Below are positions 7,185 through 17,061 of a stretch of DNA of 64,000 nucleotides, piece by piece (the stretch's first letter is position 1; every line of letters starts with the position of its first letter). The notes under the pieces were generated by a model, which saw nothing but the letters and a program-made list of their open reading frames with translations, made no database searches and was not told where the DNA came from. Position numbers and translations under genes: made by a program. The DNA is from QHXM01 sp032160705 (GTDB lineage: Bacteria; Acidobacteriota; Blastocatellia; Pyrinomonadales; Pyrinomonadaceae), in NCBI GenBank assembly GCA_032160705.1, contig JAVHVE010000052.1:36190-100189 (forward strand), read 5' to 3'.

Positions 7185-9224
7185 TTGACGACCAAGGTTC
7201 AAACTATCGAACGCGAAATCGAGAACTTGCGTGATGAGCTTCGCCGTCACGAAGAGCTTTACTACGTCCACGCCAATCCTGAAATCTCGGACGCGGAGTA
7301 CGATGCGCTGCTCACGCGTCTTCAGCAACTCGAAACTGAGCATCCCGAACTCGTCACGCCGGATAGTCCGACGCAGCGCGTCGGCGGGCGTCCTGCTGAA
7401 GGCTTTAGCGAATACGTGCATCGCCACCCGATGCTCTCGCTCGACAATAGCTACAACATAGATGACCTGCGCGCCTTCGACGAACGCTGCCAGCGCCTCG
7501 CCGACGGGCGCGCTTTTGAATACGTCGCAGAGCTGAAGATAGATGGGCTCTCCATCTCGCTTCATTATCAACAGGGCGTGCTGGTGCGCGGAGTGACACG
7601 CGGCGATGGGCGCATTGGCGAGGATGTGACGCAGAACACGCGCACGATTCGCAGCATTCCGCTCAGGTTGAAAGCCGGAGACAAAAGGACGGAGATGGAA
7701 GTTGAGGTGCGCGGCGAGGCCTACCTGTCCAGAAGCGTGTTTGAGAAGATCAATGCCGAGCGTGAAGAAGAAGGACTGCCGCGCTTTGCCAATCCGCGTA
7801 ATGCTGCCGCCGGGACGATTCGCCAGCTTGACCCGAAAATCGTTGCCGCCCGCCGCCTGGATATGTTCGCTTATGATTTGATTATGGGCGAGCGCAAGCC
7901 TTTCGCTTCACACTGGGACGCGCTCGACTGGCTCGAAGGCGTGGGCTTTCACGTCAACGAGAATCGCCGGCTGTGCCCTTCGATTGATGAGGTGATCGAG
8001 TTCTGCAACGAGATGGAGCTAAAGCGCGACGAGCTAGGCTACGAGATTGACGGCGTCGTGGTGAAAGTCAATTCGACTGCATTGCAGGAAGAGTTTGGCG
8101 CGACGACGAAAGCGCCGCGTTGGGCTATCGCTTATAAATATCCGGCGCGGCAGGCGACGACGCAAGTTCTGGGAATCGTCGTGCAGGTCGGGCGCACGGG
8201 CGCGCTCACACCCGTCGCCAATCTTGAGCCTGTGCAGCTTGCGGGCACAACCGTCGCGCGCGCGACGCTTCACAACGAGGATGAGATCAAGCGCTTGGAC
8301 GTGCGCGTGGGTGACTGGGTGCTGATTGAGAAAAGCGGCGAGATCATTCCGAAAGTGCTGAAAGTGATCGAGTCGCGGCGCACGGGCGCGGAGAAACGCT
8401 TTCGGAGGCCGAAGAAGTGCCCTGTGTGTGGAGGCGTCATCTCGCGGCCTGAAGGCGAAGTTGTTTCGCGCTGCGTCGCCGCAGACTGCCCGGCGCAGCT
8501 CAAGGCGCGGCTACTACATTTTTCGTCGCGCCGAGCCATGCGCATTGAAGGTTTGGGCGAGCAGCTTGTCGAGCAGCTTGTCGAGAAAAAGATGGTGGGC
8601 GATGTGGGCGATCTTTACCATCTCAAGCTGGAAGAGGTCGCGGCGCTTGAGCGGATGGCGGAAAAATCTGCGTCGAATCTGATGGCGCAAATAGAGGCGA
8701 GCAAGTCCCGCGATCTGCCGCAGTTGACTTACGCTCTGGGAATTCGTCACGTGGGGGAACGCACCGCCGGAATTCTCGCTCGTCATTTTCGCTCGCTCGA
8801 ACGTTTGAGCAAGGCTACGGTCGAGGAGATGATCGGCATTCATGAAATTGGCATGACCGTCGCTCAGAGTGTGCGCGACTGGTTTGACGATGTAGGCAAC
8901 TCGTATCTCTGCAAACGCTTGAGCGAGGCGGGCGTGCGTACCGAAATGGAGGGGGGCGCAAGTGGTGTGCAGGATGAAGCCTTTGCGGGCAAGCAGTTTG
9001 TTTTGACCGGAAAGCTCGAAAGCCTGACGCGCGATGAAGCACGCGCCCTGATCGAAGCGCGCGGCGGGCGCGTCACGTCAACGGTGAGCAAGAAGACTGA
9101 TTACGTCGTCGCAGGCGAAGAGGCCGGGTCGAAGCTGGACAAGGCACAATCGCTTGGCCTGCGTGTGCTGGATGAAGCAGCATTGAAGAAGATGATCGAG
9201 GAAAAGCAGGAGTCAGGAGACTAG
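7185..9224 (+). CDS. ligA: NAD+-dependent DNA ligase LigA
   Basis: Starting from TTG 7185, behind AAGAGGGAAG, the protein has 679 residues, the usual length for bacterial LigA; the longer in-frame extension to 7080 translates the palindrome cluster. It seals nicks during replication and repair with NAD+ as adenylate donor. Visible are the Ia-type helices and HANPEISDAEYDALL, the adenylation motif AELKIDG with Lys118, the OB-fold region VQVGRTGALTPVA, the four-cysteine zinc finger CPVCGG...RCVAADCPAQ, helix-hairpin-helix repeats, and a C-terminal BRCT domain (GKQFVLTGKLESLTRDEA). The last residues KQESGD and the stop come from a family A repeat. Confidence 0.97.
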   Translation: MTTKVQTIEREIENLRDELRRHEELYYVHANPEISDAEYDALLTRLQQLETEHPELVTPDSPTQRVGGRPAEGFSEYVHRHPMLSLDNSYNIDDLRAFDERCQRLADGRAFEYVAELKIDGLSISLHYQQGVLVRGVTRGDGRIGEDVTQNTRTIRSIPLRLKAGDKRTEMEVEVRGEAYLSRSVFEKINAEREEEGLPRFANPRNAAAGTIRQLDPKIVAARRLDMFAYDLIMGERKPFASHWDALDWLEGVGFHVNENRRLCPSIDEVIEFCNEMELKRDELGYEIDGVVVKVNSTALQEEFGATTKAPRWAIAYKYPARQATTQVLGIVVQVGRTGALTPVANLEPVQLAGTTVARATLHNEDEIKRLDVRVGDWVLIEKSGEIIPKVLKVIESRRTGAEKRFRRPKKCPVCGGVISRPEGEVVSRCVAADCPAQLKARLLHFSSRRAMRIEGLGEQLVEQLVEKKMVGDVGDLYHLKLEEVAALERMAEKSASNLMAQIEASKSRDLPQLTYALGIRHVGERTAGILARHFRSLERLSKATVEEMIGIHEIGMTVAQSVRDWFDDVGNSYLCKRLSEAGVRTEMEGGASGVQDEAFAGKQFVLTGKLESLTRDEARALIEARGGRVTSTVSKKTDYVVAGEEAGSKLDKAQSLGLRVLDEAALKKMIEEKQESGD

Positions 9225-9320
9225 AAGACAGGAGACAGGAGACAGAATAAAAGAAAATCAGTGACAGCGGTTCTCAGCCTGATCCCTTCTGACTCCTGAC
9301 TTCTGTCTTCTGTATTCTGC
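9208..9320. repeat. Heptad inverted repeat, family A
   Basis: AGGAGTC/AGACAGG-like units (9208-9247) are mirrored by CTTCTGACTCCTGACTTCTG...CTTCTG (9287-9319). The loop carries CAGCGGTTCTC (9265-9275), shared with the copies at 411 (complement) and 34927. It overlaps the end of ligA. Confidence 0.85.
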
Positions 9321-9337
9321 TCTCGTGGAGGATGGCA

Positions 9338-9769
9338 ATGGTCGAAGGAAAAAATGAACTGGAACTTGTTTACACGCTCTTTTGCGATGACGTGCGCCTG
9401 GAGGTCGGCAATAAGCTTTCTTTGATGGGTGTGTTTCAGAACATCATGGTGCAGCAGTTACCCGTGTCTTTGATTAAATTTGCGGTCGTCAATCACTGGC
9501 GCGGGGAGGGGAAGCATCTGTCGGAGGTGAGAATCCTGACGCCGGATAGACAGCAGCCCGTCGTCGTTTCGCAGCCCGCGCCGTTTGAGATAGCGCCGGG
9601 CGGCTTTGCCGATAATATTAGTTTCTTTGTCAACGTAACTTTCCCGACCCCCGGTCAATACTGGGTGCAGACGCTAATCAACTCGAGGCTCTTTGACGAG
9701 CAGCCGCTCATTGTCACAGACGCGCACGCGGCACAAGCTACCGAGAGCGTTTCCGATGCAGTCAATTGA
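9338..9769 (+). CDS. Conserved protein of unknown function (DUF6941-like)
   Basis: A protein of 143 residues from ATG 9338; GGAGG at 9327-9331 favours this ATG over the one at 9332. It begins with a strand-rich segment LVYTLFCDDVRLEVGNKLSLMGVFQNIMV, a pattern I associate with the uncharacterised DUF6941 family, followed by alternating strands and TPGQYWVQTLINSRLFDEQPLIV, resembling a small beta sandwich. There is no signal peptide, metal motif or catalytic pattern. It ends 12 bp from the convergent Fis-type gene. Function is unknown; the family name is from memory. Confidence 0.6.
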   Translation: MVEGKNELELVYTLFCDDVRLEVGNKLSLMGVFQNIMVQQLPVSLIKFAVVNHWRGEGKHLSEVRILTPDRQQPVVVSQPAPFEIAPGGFADNISFFVNVTFPTPGQYWVQTLINSRLFDEQPLIVTDAHAAQATESVSDAVN

Positions 9770-9781
9770 GATTCACGGCCT

Positions 9782-10171
9782 TTAGAGATGGTAGAGCTTG
9801 ATCTTGTAATTGAGAGTGTTGGCCCTGACTCCGAGAAGGCGCGCGGCTTGTGCCTGGTTACCATTCGTGATGAGGAGCGCCTGCCGGATGATATTCGATT
9901 CAAAGCGATGCACCGCATCGTCGAGCTTGATCCCTTTCTCGATGTCCGTCTGGCGAATCCCGTGTGGCATCGCTAGCTCAGACATGAGCGTATCGCTCTC
10001 CAGCGCCTGCGCTTCCTTCAGTAGCGTCAGCGCCATGTCTTTCAGACCTTGAACTCTGGCTGCAAATTGAGCGCCGTCTTGTTTGAAGCCTTCGGATGGC
10101 GTCACCGAGCGCAAGCTCCGCACAGGTCTTCTTGAGATGGAAGATTTTAAAGCCGTCGCGTTTCTACTCAT
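9782..10171 (-). CDS. Fis-type helix-turn-helix regulator
   Basis: A 129-residue protein whose C-terminus (about residues 85-127, FESNIIRQALLITNGNQAQAARLLGVR...LNYKIK) is a clear Fis/HTH_8 DNA-binding domain like those ending NtrC-family regulators. The N-terminal 80 residues contain a helical stretch but no AAA+ or receiver domain, so it is a free-standing Fis-like protein. It could be a nucleoid or local transcription regulator, or a fragment derived from an NtrC-type activator. The start is the ATG at 10171. Confidence 0.75.
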   Translation of the reverse strand: MSRNATALKSSISRRPVRSLRSVTPSEGFKQDGAQFAARVQGLKDMALTLLKEAQALESDTLMSELAMPHGIRQTDIEKGIKLDDAVHRFESNIIRQALLITNGNQAQAARLLGVRANTLNYKIKLYHL

Positions 10172-10368
10172 TTTCGTCCCCTTTAATGTGAAAACACCGC
10201 CCCGGCAAGATTTGTGGCAATTGTTTATTCGTTTGCTGAAGAAAAAAGTTCCGAAAAAAGGAGCGCGAACGACAAAAAGTTTCTTCTGGCCCAGCCTGCA
10301 ATAAATTCACAGCGACTTTCAAATTTTCTTCGGCGAAATAAGGGAATCGGGTATGACAGGTTGGACAT

Positions 10369-10398
10369 AAAAAAGGCGAGCCGTTTGACTGGCTCGCC
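10369..10398 (-). terminator. Rho-independent terminator of the tRNA-Leu gene
   Basis: On the minus strand GGCGAGCC and GGCTCGCC form an 8-bp GC stem with an 8-nt loop-plus-spacer AGTCAAAC-type segment, followed by six T residues. It lies about 30 nt past the 3' end of the tRNA. Confidence 0.85.
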
Positions 10399-10426
10399 TC
10401 TTCGTTAAGATTTAAGAAAGATTTCA

Positions 10427-10510
10427 TGCGGATGAGTGGATTTGAACCACCACGGTATCGCTACCACGGGCTTCTGAGACCCGCGCGTCTGCCAATTTCG
10501 CCACATCCGC
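10427..10510 (-). tRNA. tRNA-Leu, anticodon CAG
   Basis: Read on the minus strand, the acceptor arm GCGGATG pairs with CATCCGC, followed by discriminator A. The anticodon stem CGGGT/GCCCG encloses CTCAGAA, giving anticodon CAG. A long variable arm (type II tRNA, as expected for leucine) precedes the T arm with the conserved GGTTCAAATCC. CCA is not encoded. About 84 nt. Confidence 0.95.
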
Positions 10511-10642
10511 TCATCAATTGATGCTGCTTGAATATTACGGACGCGGCAAAGAGGTGTCAAGCAAGCCTCTCAGCCTGAAGCGGTTGCGACTGGACTATGG
10601 TGATTGTTATAGTTGGCTACACTTTTTGTTGCCCGAACAGCA

Positions 10643-11371
10643 ATGCTCGAAACAGCGCCAGGTTCTGATGAATTGCGTGAACGTTTGGCCGGGGTGCGCC
10701 GCCGGATTGAAGATTGCGCGCGCCGAGCCGGGCGCGCTCCAGGGGAAGTTAAGCTCATCGCTGTGAGTAAGACGCATCCGCCAGACGCCTTGCGGCGTGC
10801 AATCCAGGCGGGTGTCAACGACCTCGGCGAAAACCGTGTGCAGGAAGCCGACGAGAAGATTAGTGAGCTGGGGCGTGACGCCGCTCGCTGGCATCTGATT
10901 GGCCACCTTCAGGCAAATAAAGCTCGCCGTGCGGTTGCGCTCTTTGACCTGATCCATACGTTGGACTCCGCATCGCTCGCCCAGCGTCTCGACCGTTTGT
11001 GTGAAGAGGTGGAGCGTCAGGAATTGCCTGTGCTGGTTCAGGTTGATCTTGGAGGTGAGGCTGCCAAGTCGGGCGTGAGTGAAGAGGAGTTGCCGGAGTT
11101 GGTCAAAGCAATCGGCGCATGCACGCATCTACGTTTGACGGGGTTGATGACGCTCCCTCCGTTCTTCGATGATGCAGAGCTTGTCCGGCCTTACTTTCGT
11201 CGCCTGCGCGAATTGCGGGACGAACTCAGGGGGCGCGCGGCCTTTGGCAACGGAGGCCAGGGTGAGCTTTCGATGGGCATGAGCCAGGATTACGAGGTGG
11301 CGATAGAAGAGGGCGCTACTTTTGTGCGTATCGGAACCGCGATCTTCGGCGAGCGACGCGCCAGAAACTAA
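10643..11371 (+). CDS. yggS: PLP homeostasis protein YggS/PROSC family
   Basis: A protein of 242 residues from ATG 10643 (a TTG at 10613 would add ten residues). It has the fold-type III PLP-binding barrel pattern: KLIAVSKTHPPDALRRAIQAG, with the lysine of AVSK as the Schiff-base residue, LGENRVQEADEK, WHLIGHLQANKAR, LVQVDLGGEAAKSGV, LTGLMTLPP and LSMGMSQDYEVAIEEGATFVRIGTAIFG. Members bind pyridoxal phosphate without known catalysis and maintain PLP and amino-acid homeostasis. It heads a run with yggT, yggU and yebC, a commonly conserved neighbourhood. Confidence 0.95.
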   Translation: MLETAPGSDELRERLAGVRRRIEDCARRAGRAPGEVKLIAVSKTHPPDALRRAIQAGVNDLGENRVQEADEKISELGRDAARWHLIGHLQANKARRAVALFDLIHTLDSASLAQRLDRLCEEVERQELPVLVQVDLGGEAAKSGVSEEELPELVKAIGACTHLRLTGLMTLPPFFDDAELVRPYFRRLRELRDELRGRAAFGNGGQGELSMGMSQDYEVAIEEGATFVRIGTAIFGERRARN

Positions 11372-11436
11372 AATCAGTAAATGAAAGAAGCCCTGCGCAG
11401 TTTCTCTCCGAGCTATTCGACTTAGCGATAACTTTT

Positions 11437-12021
11437 ATGTCTCTCATCGCGTCAATCTACTTGTTTATCTGGTACGGCGTGGTGGCGGTGATTATCACCG
11501 TCATTGTGCTGATGCTCCTGCGTCTCGCCTTGAACTATGCGGATGTGAATCCGTTTAGCCGACCTGCGCTCCTTGTGCGGCGCTTCAGCGACCCCTTGGT
11601 TGATCCTGTCCGGCGCGGGTTAGCCAGAGCAGGGCTCGACCCGAAAATCGCTCCCATCGGCACGATTCTCATAGCAATCTTACTCGGTTACTTCGCGCTC
11701 CAGTTGGTCGGAACTTTTCTAGGGACGATTGCAGGCGTCATCGATAGCCTGGGGCGCGGGGCGATTGTGTCCCTCATCGGGCATCTGCTGTATGGCTTGC
11801 TGGCTCTCCTGTCACTCTTGATTTTCATGCGGATAGTCTTTGCCTGGGGCGCAAGCTCTGTGAATCGCGTGCTGCGTTTCCTGATTAGAGTGACTGAGCC
11901 TGTGCTCGCCCCTTTTCGGCGCATCATTCCGCCGCTCGGCATGTTCGACATCTCACCCATCGTCGTGCTGCTGCTCATCCGACTTTTTCAGGAAGCAGTT
12001 GCCGGAACGCTCATCCGCTAA
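11437..12021 (+). CDS. yggT: YggT family integral membrane protein
   Basis: A 194-residue protein with two YGGT repeats. Each has hydrophobic helices followed by a signature: NPFSRPALLVRRFSDPLVDPVRR in the first half, and VLRFLIRVTEPVLAPFRRIIPP in the second. About four transmembrane helices are visible (residues 5-30, 60-85, 100-125, 170-190). The family lies beside yggS in many genomes and has been linked to osmotic or envelope functions; its exact job is unsettled. The next gene starts close to or within its 3' end. Confidence 0.92.
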   Translation: MSLIASIYLFIWYGVVAVIITVIVLMLLRLALNYADVNPFSRPALLVRRFSDPLVDPVRRGLARAGLDPKIAPIGTILIAILLGYFALQLVGTFLGTIAGVIDSLGRGAIVSLIGHLLYGLLALLSLLIFMRIVFAWGASSVNRVLRFLIRVTEPVLAPFRRIIPPLGMFDISPIVVLLLIRLFQEAVAGTLIR

Positions 12022-12055
12022 ATGGAATTTGCCCTGCGGCTGGGGAGAATGTCTT

Positions 12056-12346
12056 TTGATTATATGTTCTGAACGAGACGGTGCGCTCCTGTTTACGGTG
12101 CGCGTTGTGCCGCGCGCCTCTCGCAGTTCCGTCATGGGAGAGCATAACGGCGCGTTGCGCGTCCGCTTGGCTGCGCCGCCGGTTGATGGAGCAGCCAATG
12201 AAGAACTCGTCCGCGTGCTGGCGCGCGCTCTCGATTTACCGGCGCGTGATGTGGAGATAACGAGCGGCCACACGTCGAAAGTCAAACAGGTTCTGGCAAG
12301 AGGCGCGGCGCGCGAGCAGTTGGAAAGCCTCGCGCGTGGAAAATAA
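12056..12346 (+). CDS. yggU: DUF167 (YggU) family protein
   Basis: A small (about 96-residue) protein with the DUF167 pattern: FTVRVVPRASRSSVMGEHNGALRVRLAAPPVDGAANEELVRVLA, then ARDVEITSGHTSKVKQVLA. The start is uncertain. A TTG at 12056 behind GGGGAG is preferred; the frame stays open back to 11999, overlapping yggT. Its function is unknown, although it often follows yggT. Confidence 0.9.
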   Translation: MIICSERDGALLFTVRVVPRASRSSVMGEHNGALRVRLAAPPVDGAANEELVRVLARALDLPARDVEITSGHTSKVKQVLARGAAREQLESLARGK

Positions 12347-12459
12347 ATGCAGTTATAGAAAAGAGCATCTCATCGCAGTCGCTTGTCACCCGCCACCTGT
12401 CGCTGTATATTTCAATCCCGTTTCAAGCACAAAGTCTCATCTCGAAGGAATCTGGCTCG

Positions 12460-13203
<744 letters not shown>

Positions 13204-13221
13204 AAAAGCGATGGCGCAGGC

Positions 13222-13335
13222 AGGTTATACTAATTGCAGATAAAAAAAGAGGTCATACCGACCACGAAATCACACGAAGAGACACGAAGAACTCTACCTG
13301 TTTCGTGCCGCTTCGTGTGATTTCGTGGTTCGTCC
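13222..13335. repeat. CACGAA-armed inverted repeat element, copy 1
   Basis: The arms CCACGAAATCACACGAAG...CTTCGTGTGATTTCGTGG (13262-13328) enclose a short spacer. On the left a conserved flank reads TTATACTAATTGCAGATAAA, and related sequence (TATACCAAGTTGCAGAATAA) precedes the copy at 23305. It lies immediately after yebC. Confidence 0.85.
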
Positions 13336-13459
13336 CGCTCCTCATGGTCTTTGAAGTTACCATGTGAAGCAAATCCTCCGGCAACGCCAAAAATAAGAAT
13401 TGCCCCGCGATTTGATCGGTGGTAAATTCCACGCCGCATTTAGAAATTGTTATTTCCAT
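13253..13459 (-). other. Doubtful small ORF cut by the CACGAA repeat
   Basis: A 68-codon frame starts at ATG 13459. Its first half (MEITISKCGVEFTTDQIAG, then LPEDLL) has protein-like composition, while the second half simply translates the CACGAA repeat arm. No ribosome binding site is evident. It could be a small gene whose 3' end was replaced by the repeat, or chance. The rest of 13336-13596 holds no other gene. Confidence 0.2.
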
Positions 13460-13596
13460 TTCGCGTTCTAAGGCTCTGCGGTCAACGCTCTGGCCTCACC
13501 CTCAGTTACTTTTAGTGCCAAACCGGCAGATGCTTGTCCACCCAGAGCGTTTGAACAATCGGCGAATCCCTTCGCCCCTCCCATGAGGAGTGAGCT

Positions 13597-15663
13597 ATGC
13601 CCCGCAAATCAAACAGGCCGCAGCTTGGGGAGAATTTTCGTAAATGCCAGCCGAAGCTGCGGATGATCGCCAACGGCGACTCGATGGTGAACGCCGTCAG
13701 GGCCGAGCAGTGCAGCTCGATTGCCGTCACCAGCAGGCAGTTTCTTGAGAAGATACCTGTGGTTCGCGGCGATGAGGCCGTGCCTTGCAAAAAGAGCGAA
13801 CTCCCACGCAGCAAGGCAAAGCGCGGACACCTGAAGGAAATTCCCTCCGACGTTTTCGCCAATGTCTTCATCGAGACGCTTGATGCGGGTACACAGAAAC
13901 GAAAGTTTCCGGGCGAGAGGGCGCGTAAATCGAACCTCGTCACAGCCCAGGTGCCGCTCGGTAAACTCAGGAGCATCACCGCCAGTGACAATGTCACGCA
14001 CATCGAACTGGGCGAACCGCTCGCCACGCCAACGCCCATCATCTCCGCCGCAAGTGTCAGAGCGCCGTCGCCGTCTCTGCGGCGCTACGGCTCGCGACAA
14101 CAGCATCAGGGCGGCGAGGATGTCCTCATCGGGATTATAGATGTGCAGGGCTTCGACTTTTCTCATCCAGACTTTCTCGATGGCAATGGACGAACAAGAT
14201 TCGTTCGCGTCTGGGATCAAGGAGCTGTGGAAGGCTTCTCGCGCCCTTCGCCGAAGGGAAGCCCGCAATTCGCTTACGGGGCTGAGTTGCGCGGCGAGCA
14301 TCTGAACGCCGCGATTTCATCTGCCAGGCAACTCAGTCTCCCGGCCTTTGAATTGGAGCGGCAGTCGCAGATGGCTGTCGCCTCTCATGGAACTCACGTC
14401 GCCAGCATCGCGGCAGGTAATCGCGGCGTCTGCCCGCGCGCTAAGATTGCCGGTGTGCTCGTCTCGCTGCCACAAGAAGATCAGGAGCGCCGCCGCTCAT
14501 TCTATGATTCGACGCGCATTGCCGATGCCGTAGATTATCTCGTCAGCGTGGCGCGAGAACTCAAGCTGCCCCTCTCAATCAACGTCAGCCTGGGCACGAA
14601 CGGGCACGCGCACGATGGCTCAAGCGCCATTTCGCGCTGGATTGATGCGACGATGACTACGCCGGGTCGTTGTATCTCTGTGGCGGCTGGAAACGCCGGT
14701 CAAGAGATCGCTGCGTTTGAAGGCGATACCGGGTTTGTGATGGGGCGGATACACACGAGCGGCCAGATTCCTGCGCGCGGTCTCATCAAAGACATTGAGT
14801 GGCTGGTCGTGGGCAACGGCGTGATGGACTTGTCGGAAAACGAGCTTGAAATCTGGTACAACTCTCAAGACCGCTTCAGTGTCTCCGTTCGTCCGCCGGA
14901 TGCAGAGCAATGGATCGGGCCGATTGAGCCACGCCAGTTTATCGAAAACAGGCAGTTGCGCGCCGGGAGCTTTTTGAGCATTTACAACGAGCTGTATCAT
15001 CCGGCGAATGGATCAAACTATATTTCCATCTATCTCTCGCCCCTTCTCTCGGAAGCAGGTACGGTTGGTATTCCCGCAGGGCGTTGGACTGTCAGGTTAC
15101 ATGGCAGCGAGGTGCGTGATGGCAGGTATCACGGGTGGATTGAGCGCGACGACCCGCGTCGGCTGGGCCGCATCGGCGAGAAAGAAGCCTGGCGCTTTCC
15201 TTCCTTCTTTTCCGAAGCCTCGAACGTTGACGATACCAGCGTTAGCTCACTTGCCTGCGGCAACCGCGTTCTCTCGGTCGCAAACCTGGACGAAGCGGCA
15301 GAACGAATCCACATCACCAGTAGTCAGGGCCCGACGCGCGACAATCGCTCCAAGCCGGACATCGCTGCGCCGGGAACGAACATTGTCGCCGCCAAAGGAT
15401 TCGCCGGGTCGAAGGATTTATGGGTCTCTATGTCTGGGACGAGTATGGCGAGTCCATTTGTGGCGGGCATCGCCGGCCTGATGCTCGCGGTCAATCCAAA
15501 ACTAACGGCGGCGCAGATTGAAGGCATCATTGTCCGCACAGCGCGCCCGCTTCCTGGCGGGAGCTTTAAATGGATCAACAGCGCGGGCTACGGGAAAATT
15601 GATCCCGAAGGGTGTATCAAGGAGGCGGCGGCGATGCTTAATCTACTGGAGGACAAAACCTGA
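13597..15663 (+). CDS. Subtilisin-like (S8) serine protease, cytosolic, paired with an MBL protein
   Basis: A 688-residue protein starting at ATG 13597 behind GAGGAG. There is no signal peptide. Residues 1-165 form an unusual N-terminal region, whose end (LVTAQVPLGKLRSITASDNV) could be an I9-like propeptide. The catalytic domain starts near 172 with IGIIDVQGFDFSHPDF (Asp182), VASHGTHVASIAAG (His264), the oxyanion Asn in AAGNAG (366) and MSGTSMASPFVAG (Ser616). A 150-residue insertion between the Asn and Ser blocks (about 380-540) is strand-rich. The triad is intact, so activity is likely. The stop overlaps the start of the MBL gene by one base (TGATG), implying coupled translation. Substrate and trigger are unknown. 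Confidence 0.85.
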   Translation: MPRKSNRPQLGENFRKCQPKLRMIANGDSMVNAVRAEQCSSIAVTSRQFLEKIPVVRGDEAVPCKKSELPRSKAKRGHLKEIPSDVFANVFIETLDAGTQKRKFPGERARKSNLVTAQVPLGKLRSITASDNVTHIELGEPLATPTPIISAASVRAPSPSLRRYGSRQQHQGGEDVLIGIIDVQGFDFSHPDFLDGNGRTRFVRVWDQGAVEGFSRPSPKGSPQFAYGAELRGEHLNAAISSARQLSLPAFELERQSQMAVASHGTHVASIAAGNRGVCPRAKIAGVLVSLPQEDQERRRSFYDSTRIADAVDYLVSVARELKLPLSINVSLGTNGHAHDGSSAISRWIDATMTTPGRCISVAAGNAGQEIAAFEGDTGFVMGRIHTSGQIPARGLIKDIEWLVVGNGVMDLSENELEIWYNSQDRFSVSVRPPDAEQWIGPIEPRQFIENRQLRAGSFLSIYNELYHPANGSNYISIYLSPLLSEAGTVGIPAGRWTVRLHGSEVRDGRYHGWIERDDPRRLGRIGEKEAWRFPSFFSEASNVDDTSVSSLACGNRVLSVANLDEAAERIHITSSQGPTRDNRSKPDIAAPGTNIVAAKGFAGSKDLWVSMSGTSMASPFVAGIAGLMLAVNPKLTAAQIEGIIVRTARPLPGGSFKWINSAGYGKIDPEGCIKEAAAMLNLLEDKT

Positions 15664-17006
15664 TGAAGCTGACAGTCTTCCAATCTGATAAAGGTGATTG
15701 CCTGCTGCTCACAGCTTCTGACGGACGAAAGATGCTGGTTGACGGCGGGATGAGCCGCGCGTATTCAGAACACGTTGCGCCCGCTCTGGGGCAATTGCGC
15801 AAAGACAAGCAGACAATAGATGTCGTCTACGTCTCACACATAGACCAGGATCACATCTCCGGCATACTGAAAATGATGGACGACGAGGTTGAATGGCGCA
15901 TCCACGATTATCAGGTCAGCACCGGCAACAAGCACAAGAAAGAGCCTGATGTACCGCGCCCGCCGAAGGTGAAAGAAATCTGGCATAACGCATTTCACGA
16001 ACAGCTCGGCAAGAACACAGGCGAGATTGAAGAGATGCTCGCCGCCTCGGCTGCCATTCTCTCCGGCTCAGGCGTTGACGCCGTTAAAGAACTGGCCTCC
16101 GCGCAGAATGAGCTGGTCACGAGCATCACCGAAGCAATTAAATTGACGCGCCGCGTCAGCCCTGAGCAACTCGGCATCAAACTCAACCGGCCTGCCAGTG
16201 GAAAGTTGATGCTCCGCAGAAGCGACTCCAAACCAATCAAACTCGGCGGCATGAAATTCTCCATCATCGGGCCTTCGGCCACAGACCTGGCAAACATGAG
16301 AAAAGATTGGAACGATTGGCTGAACGCAAATAAAGATAAATTGAAGGAGATCAGTGATCGCGGCGCAGATGACGCGAGTAAATTCAGCGTCAAAGAGATT
16401 GGCCAGATTATCCTGCCGAAGATCAGGCAGGCCCAGGAACTGAGCAGCTTGCTGCCGCTCGCGGAGGCGAAAAAGTTAAAGCTCGGCGAGCGCGAGAAGG
16501 TCACCAATCCCAACCTCGCCTCGTTGATGTTTTACGTCGAGGAAAAGGGAAAGACGCTGCTCCTCACAGGCGACGGGCATCATTTAGATATTCTGGCTGG
16601 CCTGCGTCAGACAGGTAAGCTGACTGGCGCAGGCGGGCTGCACGTCAACGTGCTCAAGGTGCAGCATCATGGAAGCGAGCATAATCTTGATGAAAAATTT
16701 TGCCAGACCGTGACTGCTGACCATTATGTCTTCTGCGGCAATGGTGAGCACAAGAACCCGGACTTAAGCGTGATTCAGGCCATTGCAGACTCTCGCCTGG
16801 GAAGCCCGGCAGAGCTTAGCCCGAACCCGCAAGCCGGTAACAAGTTTAAGTTCTGGTTCAACAGCAGCGCAGCAGTGACGATCAAGGATGAAGCCAAAGA
16901 GCACATGGAAAAAGTCGAAAAGCTCATCGCAAAACTTACAGATCAAAGCAGCGGGCAGATGACCTCCTTCTTCCTCAAAGGCTCAAGCTTTGAACTTCCG
17001 ATTTAA
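15663..17006 (+). CDS. ComEC-like metallo-beta-lactamase-fold protein
   Basis: A 447-residue MBL-fold protein without signal peptide or membrane helices. It begins with the ComEC-like MKLTVFQSDKGDCLLLTASDGRKMLVDGG, then the metal motif SHIDQDHISG (His59, Asp61, Asp63, His64), LLLTGDGHH (further ligand) and VLKVQHHGSEHN plus HKNPDLSVIQA in the C-terminal half. A helical insert (about 100-270, rich in K and E) interrupts the core. Its start overlaps the protease stop, so the two are co-expressed and probably act together. MBL proteins of this branch are hydrolases, often nucleases; the actual substrate cannot be told. Confidence 0.85.
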   Translation: MKLTVFQSDKGDCLLLTASDGRKMLVDGGMSRAYSEHVAPALGQLRKDKQTIDVVYVSHIDQDHISGILKMMDDEVEWRIHDYQVSTGNKHKKEPDVPRPPKVKEIWHNAFHEQLGKNTGEIEEMLAASAAILSGSGVDAVKELASAQNELVTSITEAIKLTRRVSPEQLGIKLNRPASGKLMLRRSDSKPIKLGGMKFSIIGPSATDLANMRKDWNDWLNANKDKLKEISDRGADDASKFSVKEIGQIILPKIRQAQELSSLLPLAEAKKLKLGEREKVTNPNLASLMFYVEEKGKTLLLTGDGHHLDILAGLRQTGKLTGAGGLHVNVLKVQHHGSEHNLDEKFCQTVTADHYVFCGNGEHKNPDLSVIQAIADSRLGSPAELSPNPQAGNKFKFWFNSSAAVTIKDEAKEHMEKVEKLIAKLTDQSSGQMTSFFLKGSSFELPI

Positions 17007-17061
17007 GCGGAGAGTCGCCGCCGGTCTGTGAATGTGAGGTCGTTTTGAGTTATAAAGAGGT

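Noticed and set aside
13253..13459. Small protein gene overlapping CACGAA copy 1
   Set aside because: Half of the frame is repeat sequence and there is no ribosome binding site; kept only as a low-confidence note.
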